Shown: positions 1 through 9,951, numbered from the stretch's first letter. The stretch: DNA of 64,000 bases from JBFLYZ01 sp040756415 (GCA_040756415.1 JBFLYZ010000007.1:1-64000), one strand, 5' to 3'. The notes: generated by a model not told the origin, from the letters alone. Translations and numbers: made by a program.

Positions 1-366
1 GACCGAAATCCGCAAATGCTTCTGAAGCTTGCGGAAGATATTCTGAAAAAGCACAAAAAGGAAGGAGCAGATAGTCCTCTCAAAGGCATAGACATGATTG
101 ACATGGAAAAGAAAGTCAGGATGGCCCGTGAGAAATATACTGAGGTTCTGGAGCTCCGCAAGCGTAGCGAAAGGCTTACGGGGGAAGTTCAAAAACTGCT
201 TGGCATACATAAGTCACAAAGAACCACGCAACCGGGACACCTGCTTTTTTATACCACACGCGTAAGGGACGTGCTTAAAGGACTTTACAGGGGGACGATT
301 ATCAGGCTGAGCGAGTGGGGCTTCTCCGTTATAGAAAGAGAACGCGGCAATAACATTGAATCGTGA
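1..366 (+). CDS. Hypothetical protein, possibly cut by the left window edge
   Basis: The frame is open from base 1 and has an internal ATG at 16, so the gene may begin upstream of the window. From that ATG the product has 116 residues. It is strongly charged: a lysine/glutamate-rich helical first half, then a basic second half ending in IERERGNNIES. I see no signal peptide, membrane segment or known motif. About 165 nt separate it from the next gene. The family is not recognised and no function is proposed. Confidence 0.5.
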   Translation, partial: DRNPQMLLKLAEDILKKHKKEGADSPLKGIDMIDMEKKVRMAREKYTEVLELRKRSERLTGEVQKLLGIHKSQRTTQPGHLLFYTTRVRDVLKGLYRGTIIRLSEWGFSVIERERGNNIES

Positions 367-531
367 AGCCAGTCCTGAATTTTTAGGATTGAAGTATTAC
401 GTATCAAATTTTGAAAGATTTGACCTCAAAAAAACAGAACTCAGCTAAAATCAATCGCTTTTTAAAACATTTGATTTTCATCAGGCGTATAAAAGGTGTA
501 GTAATTCGATGAAACCCCTAATCCAAATTGT

Positions 532-3500
532 ATGTTTGGCCTTTCTGCCCCTAAGGCTTTCTCATTGCACGCTCATAAACTCCCCATCGGGTTTATCCAG
601 CGGGCGGGAGATGCATACGCATCGTTAAGGAATCCGCATATAACCCAGCTTTCGTCCGTTCCTCAGGCATTTATACTTTCAGTTTTACTTATCCTTCTGA
701 TAGTTACTCCGGCAAGTAGCCAAACCAACTACTTCCAGAAAGCAATTGGAGGAAATAATGATGACAATGGCTATGCCGTACATCAAACTACTGACGGAGG
801 ATTTATCTGCGCAGGAACTACCAGGAGTTTCGGGGCGGGCGCAGAGGATATTTACCTCGTTAAGACGAACGCCAACGGGGTTGTTTTATGGTCAAAGGCC
901 TTTGGCGGAAATGCCAGGGACGAAGGCAGATGCGTTCAGCAGACGGCTGACGGTGGATATATTATAACGGGTTTTACGCAAAGCTACGGTTCAGGGGCCA
1001 GGGATGTTATTCTCATTAAAACTAACAGTTTAGGAACCGTACAATGGACTAAAACGTACGGTGCGGGAAATGACGAGGAGGGTAATTATGTGCAGCAAAC
1101 CTCGGATCTGGGCTATCTTATTACCGGTTATACAAAATCGCCATTCGGTGCGGGGGCGGAAGACATATACTTAGTGAAGACCGATCTGAACGGCAACCTG
1201 CAATGGGCTAATGCTTATGGCGGAGGCAATAAAGAGTTCGGTTACGCTGCTCAGCAAACAACCTCGGGAATGTATATTGTGACCGGCTCTACCGAAAGTT
1301 TCGGAGCCGGCCAAGAGGACGTTTTCCTGCTAAAAGTGAACGGAGCCGGAAATTTTGTCTCATTCAGGACTTTCGGGGGAGGAAACAGGGATTTCGGGTA
1401 TTCGATCAGGCAGATTTCAAACGGTAAGTATCTGATCGCAGGCTCAACAAGGAGCTTCGGGGCCGGAGGGGACGATGCCTTTGTTGTTAATGTCGATTCT
1501 GCCGGTGCCTTCCAATGGGCTAAAACCTACGGAGGCGCGAATAATGATTTTGGTTACTGCATCCGGGAAACCTCGTCCGGCCAATTTATTATAGCCGGTT
1601 CTACAAGAAGCTTTGGGTCTGGCGGGGATGACTCCTATCTGTTTAAGACCAACAATACCGGAGGGCTCATTTGGTCGAAAGCTTACGGTGGAGGGAACGA
1701 TGAATACGCCCGTTTTGTCCATCAGATGACCAACGGCCAGTATGTGCTTCTCGGATGGACAAAAACATTTGGAGTAGGCGCGGAAGATTTTTATCTGATA
1801 CGAACCGATACGGTTGGAGTAAGCGGATGCAACGAAACCTCTCCCGTTTCAATTGTCAATACCCCGGCAGTGGTAACAGGTAATTTCTCCGTTACGGTAG
1901 CTCCCGGAGGAGCTACAAACAATCCCGTGGTGGGAGTGGTTTCTGCCGATCTTACCACCCTGCTCTGCCAGTGTATAGCGCCCCCGAACATCACCGGCAA
2001 TAACACGATTTGCGGTGGAGGAAGCACCACCCTTACTGCAACCGGGGGAATAACTTATTCCTGGAGCACAGGGGCGACTACTTCCGTTGTAACCGTAACC
2101 CCGACCATTACTACCAATTACAGCGTCTTGGTTTCAAATGGTACTTGCTCCGACACTACATCCATTCTCATTACTGTGACTACTGCACCAATAGTGACGA
2201 TTAGCCCACTTTCGGCAACGATTTGCTCAGGAGGCAGCACTACCCTATCAGCCAGCGGGGCAAACACTTATTTATGGAATCCCGGCAGCCTGAGCGGTTC
2301 AGGTATCACCGTCTCCCCATCGGTTACCACTACCTATACCGTTACCGGGACAGCGCTAAACGGCTGTACCAATACGGCTACGGTAACTGTGACGGTCAAT
2401 CCACCGCCCTCCATAAGCATGTCACCTGCCTCAGCCTCTATCTGTTCAGGAAACTCAACTGTGCTTACGGCCAGCGGGGGAACTTCTTATTCCTGGGCCC
2501 CTGCGTCTGGACTGAGCTGTATTTCGTGTTCAAGTCCTACAGCCAACCCGACTGTGACCACTACTTACACTGTTACAGGTACAGCGGCCAGCGGCTGTAC
2601 CAATACGGCAACAGTGACCGTAACTGTGAACCCGCTTCCGACCGTAACGGTTGTTCCTGCATCGCCCGCTATTTGTACAGGATCATCGGTAACCCTGACG
2701 GGTAATGGTGCCAGCTCTTACTCATGGTCGCCCGCTACCGGCCTGAACTGCACTCTTTGCACAAGCCCTACAGCTAACCCGACAACCACCACCACTTATA
2801 CGGTGGTAGGCACGGATGGAAACGGTTGCACCAATTCCGCGACTGTGACCCTTACTGTCAATCCACTGCCGGTCATCACCGTGATCCCCTCTTCTGCAAC
2901 TATTTGTTCAGGAAGCTCAACCGTACTGACTGCCAATGGAGGAGTTTCTTATTCATGGGCCCCCGCCACAGGATTGAGCTGTACAACCTGCGTGAATCCA
3001 ACGGCAAGCCCGCTTTTCACCACAACTTATACGGTCACAGGCACAGCGGCAAGCGGGTGTACCAGCACCGCTACAGTAACTGTAACAGTTAATCCTTCGC
3101 CCACAGTAAGCGTTGTACCTGCATCAGGAGCTATTTGCGCGGGAGGTTCTGTTAACCTAACAGCTAATGGAGCGAACTCCTATTCCTGGGCTCCAGCTTC
3201 GGGCCTAAGTTGCACCACCTGCCAAGCCCCAACCGCAAACCCTACGGTAACCACCTCCTATACAGTTATAGGAACAGCCGGTAACGGGTGTACAAATGCT
3301 GCTACGGTAACCGTAAGCGTTAATCCTTTGCCTTCTGTGAGCGTTGCGCCAGCATCCGCAACGATTTGCACTGGCGCATCGGTTACCCTCACGGGCAACG
3401 GTGCCAGTTCCTACTCGTGGTCGCCATCAACAGGATTAAGCTGCACTTTCTGCCCGAGTCCGACAGCAAGCCCTACTGCAAACACAACTTATACAGTGGT

Positions 3501-6500
3501 AGGTACCGATGCAAATGGCTGCACAAATACGGCAACAGTAGCTGTAACAGTCAGCCCGCTTCCTTCTGTGAGCGCAAGCCCGCCAACTGTAACTGTATGT
3601 GTTGGGGTATCAGTAAACCTGTCGGCAAGTGGGGCTAACTCCTACTCCTGGTTCCCGGCAACCGCCCTAAGCTGCGTGTCCTGTCAAAACCCAACAGCCA
3701 ACCCGACATCTACAACTACTTATACTGTTATTGGAACCGATATAAACGGCTGTACCAACACCGCAACCGTGACAATTACGGTGAATCCCCTTCCATCGGT
3801 AAGCGTCACCCCAGCATCGCCAGCCATTTGCACTGGCAGCCAGGTGATCCTTACAGGTAACGGGGCTAACTCCTACTCCTGGAGTCCTTCTACCACTTTA
3901 AGCTGCACGCTTTGTCAGAGCCCGACCGCCAACCCGACAACAACAACAACTTACACTGTCACCGGCACAAGCATCAGCGGATGTACCAATATTTCGACAA
4001 TAACAGTAACGGTCAACCCACTGCCTTCGATAAGTATTACTCCCTCATCGGCCTCTATCTGTGTTGGCAGTTCTGTCATCCTCACCGGAAATGGAGCTAG
4101 TTCCTATTCCTGGGCTCCTGCTTCAGGTCTTAGCTGCACGACCTGCCAGAATCCAACTGCCAGTCCCACTAGTACTACTACTTATACCCTTATTGGCACG
4201 GACGCAAACGGCTGCACGAATAGCTCAACAGTGACGGTAACGGTTAATCCGCTTCCGGTAGTAAGCATTGCTCCGGCCTCGTCAGTTATTTGCCTGGGAT
4301 CGTCAGTAAATATGACAGCCAGCGGGGCCAATTCCTATTCATGGTCGCCCGCTACTGGATTAAGCTGCGTATTTTGCCAGAATCCTACTGCCAACCCGAC
4401 CGCGACTACAACTTATACTGTTACCGGGACCAGCATTAATGGCTGTACAAATACGGCCACTGTCACTATTACGGTAAATCCCCTGCCCGGCATTAGCATA
4501 AGCCCGGCCTCATCGGTTATCTGCTCAGGAGCCTCAGTAACACTTTCGGCAAGCGGTGGAAGTTCTTATTCATGGTCACCCGTCACAGGATTAAGCTGCT
4601 CACTCTGCCAGAATCCCACTGCCAACCCTACCGTAACCACCACATATACCGTGACGGGAACGAATAATAACGGTTGTACGAATACTGCAACTGTTACGGT
4701 AACAGTTAATCCGCTACCCGTAATAAACATAGCTCCTTCTTCGGCAGCCATTTGCTCGGGAGGCTCGGTGACCCTTACTGCCAGTGGGGCAAACACCTAT
4801 TCCTGGTCGCCCGCCACCGCCTTGAGCTGTGTTACCTGTCAGAATCCTACCGCCAACCCAACGGCAACAACTATCTATACCGTTACAGGGGCGGACCTAA
4901 ACGGGTGTTCCGGCAGCTCAACGGTAACGGTGACCGTTAACCCATTGCCTGCCGTTAGCGTGGTGCCTTCCTCCGCAAGTATCTGCGTTGGCGCATCCCT
5001 TATGCTGTCCGCCAATGGAGCTAATTCTTACCTATGGTCTCCTTCTACCGGGTTGAGCTGCACGTTTTGCCAGAACCCATCGGCTACTCCTACCGTAACA
5101 ACTACATATACCGTAATTGGAACCGATGTCAATGGATGCACAAACAGTGCTACTGTAACCATCACGGTCAACCCATTGCCTGCGGTCAGCGTTGTTCCGG
5201 CCTCCTCGACAATTTGTTCAGGGGGATCTACCAGCCTGACTGCTAACGGAGCTAATTCTTATTCCTGGTCGCCTGCTATGGGGCTTAGCTGCATTTTTTG
5301 CCAAACCCCAACGGCCAATCCGAGCGTAACAACCACCTATACGGTTACCGGGACCAGCCTTAACGGATGTACAAACACAACCACTGCTACAGTAACCGTT
5401 AACCCTCTTCCCCCGGTTACGATCAGCCCGGCTTCGGTATCCATCTGTGATGGCGGTTCGGCTATTGTCACGGCCGGTGGGGCGGCTAACTATAGCTGGT
5501 CTCCCTCTTCTGGCCTGAGTTGTACAACCTGTCAGAACCCGAGTGCTAATCCGACCATAACCACCACCTATACGGTAACCGGCACGGATGCGAATGGCTG
5601 TACAAATACCGCAACAGTAACGGTAACTGTGAATCCTCTTCCCAATGTAACCATTGCACCTGTGTCGGCAACCATTTGCTCAGGAAACTCTGTAACACTC
5701 ACAGCAAGCGGTGCCAATTCCTATTCCTGGTCGCCAGCCACAGGACTTAGCTGCTCGCTCTGCCAAAACCCCGTGGCGAATCCTACTGTAACCACCACTT
5801 ACACCGTAACAGGCGCCAGCAGTTCAGGATGTACAAATACTTCAACCATCACGGTAACGGTAAATCCCTTGCCTTCTGTAAACGTCATTCCAGCGGCATC
5901 AACAATCTGCTCTGGCGCTTCGGTCAGCCTGTCGGCAAACGGGGCAAGTTCTTATTCCTGGTCGCCAGCCACAGGTTTAAGCTGTACGCTATGCCCCAAT
6001 CCTACCGCCAACCCCACAATTACGACCGTTTATACTGTCACTGGAACAGGCAGCAACGGCTGCACGAGCTCAACAACTGTCATCATCACCGTTAATCCTC
6101 TGCCCTCAGTGAGTGTTTTCCCCGCTTCGCCAAGCATTTGCTCAGGCAGCACGGTTAATCTAACGGCAGGCGGAGCGGCAAGCTACTCCTGGAGCCCCGG
6201 CACCGGCCTTAATTGTACGCTTTGCCAAAGCCCTGCGGCCAACCCGCTTGTAACTACCACCTATACAGTAACAGGCACGGATGCCAATGGCTGTACGAAT
6301 ACGGCCACCGTCACTGTAACAGTCAATCCTTTACCCATAGTAAATGTTATCCCCGGATCAACGATAATATGCGCAGGAACATCGGTTAATTTAATGGCAA
6401 ATGGCGCAACCACCTATAATTGGAGCCCGTCCATAGGACTGAGCTGCACAACCTGTCAAAATCCCACAGCCTCTCCTGTTAACACGACTACCTATACCGT

Positions 6501-8202
6501 AGTCGGTACAGATAATAGCGGTTGCACCAATAGCGCCACAGTTAGCGTTACAGTGCTACCTGCTCCCGTCATTACGGTAAATCCGCCTTCGTCAGTTTAT
6601 TGTCTTGGCGGATCGGTAAATTTAAGCGCAAACGGAGCGAACACCTATAGTTGGTCGCCTGCCACAGGGTTGAGCTGCACCCTATGCCCGAATCCGCTTG
6701 CTAATCCTGTTTCGACCACTACTTATACTGTTGTCGGTAGCGCATCCAATGGGTGTACCAACACTACAACCATTACGGTAACTGTAAATTCACCGCCCTC
6801 GATCAGCATATTACCGGGGTCCACGGCCATTTGCTCAGGGAGCTCCATCAGCCTGATTGCAAACGGGGCAAATTCCTATTCCTGGTCACCGGCAGCAGGT
6901 TTAAGCTGCACCACCTGCCAGAGCCCCACGGCAAGCCCAAGCGCAACCACTACCTATACCGTTACGGGCACCGATATCAATGGCTGTACGAATACCTCAA
7001 CCATAACCATAACCGTAAATCCATTACCATCTGTAACCATCACTCCCTCGTCCGCCTCGATCTGCTCAGGCAGCTCAGTTACGCTGAGCGCCAGCGGAGC
7101 CAATACCTATAATTGGTCTCCTGGCACAGGCTTGAGCTGCACTACCTGTCAAAACCCGATCGCCAGCCCGACAGCAACCGCCACATACAGCGTAGTGGGA
7201 GTAGACGCAAACGGCTGTACGAACACGGCAAGTGCAAGCCTCACGGTTAATCCCCTGCCTATAGTAAGTGCCACCCCTGCCACAACAACAATATGTATCG
7301 GGGGATCGACCCCGCTCTTGGCCAGCGGTGCAAACACCTATAGCTGGTCGCCCGCTACAGGATTAAGCTGCGCCCTTTGCCAAAATCCAACCGCCAATCC
7401 CACTATTACAACGGTATATACCGTGACCGGAACGGATGTAAACGGATGCAGCAACACGGCCGTGATAACGGTGAATGTAACACAGCCTCCGGTAGCGGGT
7501 ATTTTGGCCGATACCGTTATATGCAGCGGTGATTTTACTATTCTCACCGCGACAGGAGGCACATCATTCCTCTGGAACACGGGGGACACGACACCAACAA
7601 TTACGGTAAACCCTTCAGTAATCACGACCTACTCGGTGATCGTGTCCAACGCAGGCTGCTCATCCTCCAGTTCCGTTACGATAAGCGTTAATCCTAGTCC
7701 CGTTTCCAATGCTGGTGCGGATGCCACGATCATCTACGGCAGTTCAACTACTCTGGCGGGTAGCGGAGGCGGAACGTTCAGTTGGAGTCCATCTAACAAC
7801 CTAAGCTGCATCAGTTGTCCCAATCCCGTTGCTAGTCCGACTACCACGACTACCTATTACCTTACGGTTACCAATTCCCTGGGCTGCTCATCTACCGATA
7901 CCGTAACGGTATTCGTGGATGTGACCTGCGGGGAAGTATTTGTGGCCAACGTGTTTTCTCCCAACAATGACGGGGCGAACGATGTGCTCTATGTTCAGAA
8001 CAACTGTATCAAGTTCCTCACCTTTGTGATTTATGACCGCTGGGGTGAAAAGGTATTTGAGACCGATGACCCAAATCAAGGATGGGACGGCACTTTCAAA
8101 GGCGAGAAGCTAAACCCGGGAGCTTTTGTCTATTATGTAAGGGCACGACTGGTCAACGAACAGGAGATCATTCAAAAAGGCAATGTACTGCTTATAAAGT
8201 AA
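532..8202 (+). CDS. Giant secreted repeat protein with gliding-motility-associated (T9SS type B) C-terminal domain
   Basis: A 2556-residue protein probably exported and displayed on the cell surface. Order of parts: a long N-region, then a hydrophobic segment ending in TPASSQ (about residues 46-64); seven repeats of about 53 residues with the pattern FGAGxEDxYLVKT, resembling beta-propeller blades (about 68-437); about 26 Ig/PKD-like repeats, 22 of them nearly uniform at 77 residues; and a C-terminal domain with FSPNNDGANDVL and YDRWGEKVFE, typical of the CHU_C type B sorting domain used by T9SS. Each uniform repeat carries about four cysteines (ICxG, LSCxxC, GCTN). A PorP/SprF gene follows 18 nt downstream, as is usual for SprB-like cargo. 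The start is uncertain: the ATG at 532 leaves an unusually long N-region, and an out-of-frame ATG at 509 also begins a signal-like peptide. Likely an adhesin or matrix protein; ligand unknown. Confidence 0.9.
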   Translation: MFGLSAPKAFSLHAHKLPIGFIQRAGDAYASLRNPHITQLSSVPQAFILSVLLILLIVTPASSQTNYFQKAIGGNNDDNGYAVHQTTDGGFICAGTTRSFGAGAEDIYLVKTNANGVVLWSKAFGGNARDEGRCVQQTADGGYIITGFTQSYGSGARDVILIKTNSLGTVQWTKTYGAGNDEEGNYVQQTSDLGYLITGYTKSPFGAGAEDIYLVKTDLNGNLQWANAYGGGNKEFGYAAQQTTSGMYIVTGSTESFGAGQEDVFLLKVNGAGNFVSFRTFGGGNRDFGYSIRQISNGKYLIAGSTRSFGAGGDDAFVVNVDSAGAFQWAKTYGGANNDFGYCIRETSSGQFIIAGSTRSFGSGGDDSYLFKTNNTGGLIWSKAYGGGNDEYARFVHQMTNGQYVLLGWTKTFGVGAEDFYLIRTDTVGVSGCNETSPVSIVNTPAVVTGNFSVTVAPGGATNNPVVGVVSADLTTLLCQCIAPPNITGNNTICGGGSTTLTATGGITYSWSTGATTSVVTVTPTITTNYSVLVSNGTCSDTTSILITVTTAPIVTISPLSATICSGGSTTLSASGANTYLWNPGSLSGSGITVSPSVTTTYTVTGTALNGCTNTATVTVTVNPPPSISMSPASASICSGNSTVLTASGGTSYSWAPASGLSCISCSSPTANPTVTTTYTVTGTAASGCTNTATVTVTVNPLPTVTVVPASPAICTGSSVTLTGNGASSYSWSPATGLNCTLCTSPTANPTTTTTYTVVGTDGNGCTNSATVTLTVNPLPVITVIPSSATICSGSSTVLTANGGVSYSWAPATGLSCTTCVNPTASPLFTTTYTVTGTAASGCTSTATVTVTVNPSPTVSVVPASGAICAGGSVNLTANGANSYSWAPASGLSCTTCQAPTANPTVTTSYTVIGTAGNGCTNAATVTVSVNPLPSVSVAPASATICTGASVTLTGNGASSYSWSPSTGLSCTFCPSPTASPTANTTYTVVGTDANGCTNTATVAVTVSPLPSVSASPPTVTVCVGVSVNLSASGANSYSWFPATALSCVSCQNPTANPTSTTTYTVIGTDINGCTNTATVTITVNPLPSVSVTPASPAICTGSQVILTGNGANSYSWSPSTTLSCTLCQSPTANPTTTTTYTVTGTSISGCTNISTITVTVNPLPSISITPSSASICVGSSVILTGNGASSYSWAPASGLSCTTCQNPTASPTSTTTYTLIGTDANGCTNSSTVTVTVNPLPVVSIAPASSVICLGSSVNMTASGANSYSWSPATGLSCVFCQNPTANPTATTTYTVTGTSINGCTNTATVTITVNPLPGISISPASSVICSGASVTLSASGGSSYSWSPVTGLSCSLCQNPTANPTVTTTYTVTGTNNNGCTNTATVTVTVNPLPVINIAPSSAAICSGGSVTLTASGANTYSWSPATALSCVTCQNPTANPTATTIYTVTGADLNGCSGSSTVTVTVNPLPAVSVVPSSASICVGASLMLSANGANSYLWSPSTGLSCTFCQNPSATPTVTTTYTVIGTDVNGCTNSATVTITVNPLPAVSVVPASSTICSGGSTSLTANGANSYSWSPAMGLSCIFCQTPTANPSVTTTYTVTGTSLNGCTNTTTATVTVNPLPPVTISPASVSICDGGSAIVTAGGAANYSWSPSSGLSCTTCQNPSANPTITTTYTVTGTDANGCTNTATVTVTVNPLPNVTIAPVSATICSGNSVTLTASGANSYSWSPATGLSCSLCQNPVANPTVTTTYTVTGASSSGCTNTSTITVTVNPLPSVNVIPAASTICSGASVSLSANGASSYSWSPATGLSCTLCPNPTANPTITTVYTVTGTGSNGCTSSTTVIITVNPLPSVSVFPASPSICSGSTVNLTAGGAASYSWSPGTGLNCTLCQSPAANPLVTTTYTVTGTDANGCTNTATVTVTVNPLPIVNVIPGSTIICAGTSVNLMANGATTYNWSPSIGLSCTTCQNPTASPVNTTTYTVVGTDNSGCTNSATVSVTVLPAPVITVNPPSSVYCLGGSVNLSANGANTYSWSPATGLSCTLCPNPLANPVSTTTYTVVGSASNGCTNTTTITVTVNSPPSISILPGSTAICSGSSISLIANGANSYSWSPAAGLSCTTCQSPTASPSATTTYTVTGTDINGCTNTSTITITVNPLPSVTITPSSASICSGSSVTLSASGANTYNWSPGTGLSCTTCQNPIASPTATATYSVVGVDANGCTNTASASLTVNPLPIVSATPATTTICIGGSTPLLASGANTYSWSPATGLSCALCQNPTANPTITTVYTVTGTDVNGCSNTAVITVNVTQPPVAGILADTVICSGDFTILTATGGTSFLWNTGDTTPTITVNPSVITTYSVIVSNAGCSSSSSVTISVNPSPVSNAGADATIIYGSSTTLAGSGGGTFSWSPSNNLSCISCPNPVASPTTTTTYYLTVTNSLGCSSTDTVTVFVDVTCGEVFVANVFSPNNDGANDVLYVQNNCIKFLTFVIYDRWGEKVFETDDPNQGWDGTFKGEKLNPGAFVYYVRARLVNEQEIIQKGNVLLIK
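733..1842 (+). repeat. Seven coding repeats of about 158 bp (propeller blades)
   Basis: Seven successive units in the N-terminal part of the giant protein share the order W/F-x-K-x-[FY]-GG-x-N-x-[DE], QQT, GxYI-xGST, SFGAGxxD and a hydrophobic strand. They are diverged at DNA level. Seven units fit one seven-bladed propeller; that fold is inferred from the count and pattern. Confidence 0.75.
2401..7482 (+). repeat. 22 tandem coding repeats of about 231 bp (77 residues)
   Basis: Units begin at a P-L-P or similar turn and run through ICxGxSVxLTAxGAxSYSW, LSCTxCQNPTANP and YTVTGTDxNGCTN to VTVTVN. Protein identity between units is high, while synonymous codons differ strongly from unit to unit. 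The array is therefore old or kept different at DNA level rather than freshly amplified. Two shorter variant units precede it and two related units follow. Confidence 0.85.
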
Positions 8203-8220
8203 TCCTTAAAACGTAGAGAG

Positions 8221-9306
8221 ATGAAAGGTCTTTACAAAAAAATAACAGGAATACTGGTTGTTTGCAACCTGTTATCCCCAGGCCGGCCGGCCTATTCGCA
8301 GGACATCCATTTTTCGCAATATGCCAACACTCCGCTGTTGCTCAATCCCGCCTTTACCGGAGACCTGAAAGGAAACATGAGGGCCACTACCAATTACAGG
8401 AGCCAATGGTCGAGCATTGCCGTACCCTATAAAACTTTTTATACTTCCTATGAGATAACCCTTTTGAAAACTGATAACAGAAGGTTCCTGGGATTCGGGG
8501 TTTCCTTTTACAATGACAAAGTGGGAGATTTTGAGTTAAATACCAGCCTTCTGAACTTTTCCTTTGCTGGAAATCTGCCTCTGGACCGCAAAAATGACAT
8601 TGCCATTGGCGTTCAAGGTGGTTTCGGGCAACATTCCTTCAGCCCTGCCAAGCTGCGTTGGGGCAGCCAGTATAATGGAATGAATTTCGATCCTAACTTA
8701 CAGGCGGGAGAGGGGTTTTATTTCAATAAGTCTATTTACAGGGATCTCTCTGCCGGTATGACCTGGAATTATGACGGCAATTATGGTAAGGGAGGCATTT
8801 ATTCCAGGTCGACCAAAAAGCCCAGGGCCAACCTGGGTATCAGCCTGTTTCACATAAACCGGCCAAATGTGTCTTTTTACGAAGGTGTACAGGAAAAAAT
8901 GTACTCGAAATTGGTTGTGCATGGCAGCTTCACCCTGATAAGCAAGCGGACAGATGCCTCCCTTATCCCATCCTTCATTTATACAACCCAGGGGCCATCC
9001 AGAGAGCTTCTTTTGGGCGGCATGTTCCGCTATTTGCTTAAAGAAGGCACGCTTTATACTGGTTTTACGGACGGTTATGCGATTTCTTTCGGGGGGTATT
9101 TCAGGATGGCCGATGCCTTTATTCTGACCACCTACCTTGAATTTAAACAACTCTCATTCGGAGTAAGCTATGATGCGAATATATCTAAGTTGTACATAGC
9201 AAGTTCGGGGCGCGGAGGCGTTGAGTTTTCATTAAAATACATGACCCCGCAGGCGCTATGGTTCAACCAGCAAGGGAAGTTAAGAAAGAACAGAGCTAAG
9301 TTTTAG
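8221..9306 (+). CDS. PorP/SprF family type IX secretion-associated outer-membrane protein
   Basis: 361 residues: a signal peptide ending near AYSQ, then the family's opening DIHFSQYANTPLLLNPAFTG and an NYRSQW segment. Amphipathic strands of an outer-membrane barrel follow to the end. In gliding Bacteroidota SprF-like proteins are needed for secretion of the SprB-like protein encoded just upstream. The 18-nt gap after the giant repeat gene suggests one operon and a dedicated cargo-partner pair. A strong hairpin terminator follows. Family assignment is firm; the partnership is inferred from position. Confidence 0.92.
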   Translation: MKGLYKKITGILVVCNLLSPGRPAYSQDIHFSQYANTPLLLNPAFTGDLKGNMRATTNYRSQWSSIAVPYKTFYTSYEITLLKTDNRRFLGFGVSFYNDKVGDFELNTSLLNFSFAGNLPLDRKNDIAIGVQGGFGQHSFSPAKLRWGSQYNGMNFDPNLQAGEGFYFNKSIYRDLSAGMTWNYDGNYGKGGIYSRSTKKPRANLGISLFHINRPNVSFYEGVQEKMYSKLVVHGSFTLISKRTDASLIPSFIYTTQGPSRELLLGGMFRYLLKEGTLYTGFTDGYAISFGGYFRMADAFILTTYLEFKQLSFGVSYDANISKLYIASSGRGGVEFSLKYMTPQALWFNQQGKLRKNRAKF

Positions 9307-9374
9307 CACATTTCTACCCTTAACAGATACAGAAAGGTATGAAGGGGTTTCATTCTATCTTATGTCTGTTTTAA

Positions 9375-9432
9375 TACTGCCTGCACAGTTTAGCGACCTC
9401 CAATCGTGTGCAGGCAGTAGGGTAGATTTTTT
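9375..9432 (+). terminator. Rho-independent terminator after the giant protein/PorP operon
   Basis: A perfect 13-bp inverted repeat (9375-9387 with 9407-9419; TACTGCCTGCACA and its complement) encloses a 19-nt loop. A run of six T lies at about 9427-9432. It closes the two-gene unit starting at 532. Confidence 0.85.
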
Positions 9433-9456
9433 ACTAAAGGCAATTTAAATAAACCC

Positions 9457-9681
9457 ATGAAACTCTTAGAAGAAATGGACTCCATTTACTCCACGACCAT
9501 CAGCAAGCTTCCCAGAAAAGAAAAAATAGCCTATTGCGAAAATTTGATTGACAGGGCACAATTTCACCTGGTTTGGAATAAGAAACATCTGAATAAGGGC
9601 CTGGAGGAGCAGTTATACCAAATCATGCGTTCTGCGCAGACAGAGTTGGCCAAATTACTCAAAGAGGAAGAGTTTGAGTAA
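9457..9681 (+). CDS. Small hypothetical protein
   Basis: A 74-residue, highly charged protein predicted to be mostly helical (KLPRKEKIAYCENLIDRAQ, then EEQLYQIMRSAQTELAKLLKEEE). It has no signal peptide or membrane segment. It stands alone between a terminator and the icmF promoter, in a more A+T-rich stretch. Coding is supported by the clean ATG, the charge pattern and a length longer than chance ORFs in such sequence. Family not recognised. Confidence 0.55.
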   Translation: MKLLEEMDSIYSTTISKLPRKEKIAYCENLIDRAQFHLVWNKKHLNKGLEEQLYQIMRSAQTELAKLLKEEEFE

Positions 9682-9908
9682 GAGTTGTCATGTTGACAAT
9701 AATACTGCTTGCATTTATCATATTGAAGCAGAGGTCGGTAATTTTTATTGGAAGATTTACCGGTAGATTACCGAGTTACTGTTTATGGTGATTTATCAGG
9801 ACAGGACATTTCTTAGGTCAAGAGGCCTCGGATAACATCCAAAGAGAGACTACAAATACGGATTTGGCCGGCTACCCTCATAAAACGAAGCTTCCTGTAT
9901 CCTTAAAT
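9682..9908 (+). other. Intergenic region with short inverted repeats
   Basis: No gene seen. A 6-3-6 palindrome (TTGTCA and TGACAA) lies at 9685-9699, directly after the small ORF. A CGGTAA/TTACCG pair of motifs lies at about 9733-9767. Neither has a T-run, so neither is a clear terminator. They could be operator-like sites; no function is assigned. Confidence 0.35.
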
Positions 9909-9940
9909 TTTGGCTAAATTGCACCTTCAACGTAACTTTG
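9909..9940 (+). promoter_or_regulatory. Bacteroidota-type promoter of the fused mutase gene
   Basis: TTTG at 9909-9912 and TAACTTTG at 9933-9940 are separated by 20 nt, matching the -33/-7 consensus. Only 11 nt separate the -7 box from the ATG at 9952. The alternative in-frame TTG at 9910 lies inside the -33 box, which argues against it as the start. Confidence 0.75.
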
Positions 9941-9951
9941 CGAGAAAGGAA

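Noticed and set aside
2010..7112. Numerous 60-160 codon frames inside the repeat array, on both strands
   Set aside because: They recur with the 231-bp period and are simply the array read in other frames.
2401..7482. Regular 231-bp spacing considered as a CRISPR-like or satellite array
   Set aside because: The period is a multiple of three, the frame is open throughout, and conservation is at protein level with diverged DNA; these are coding domain repeats.
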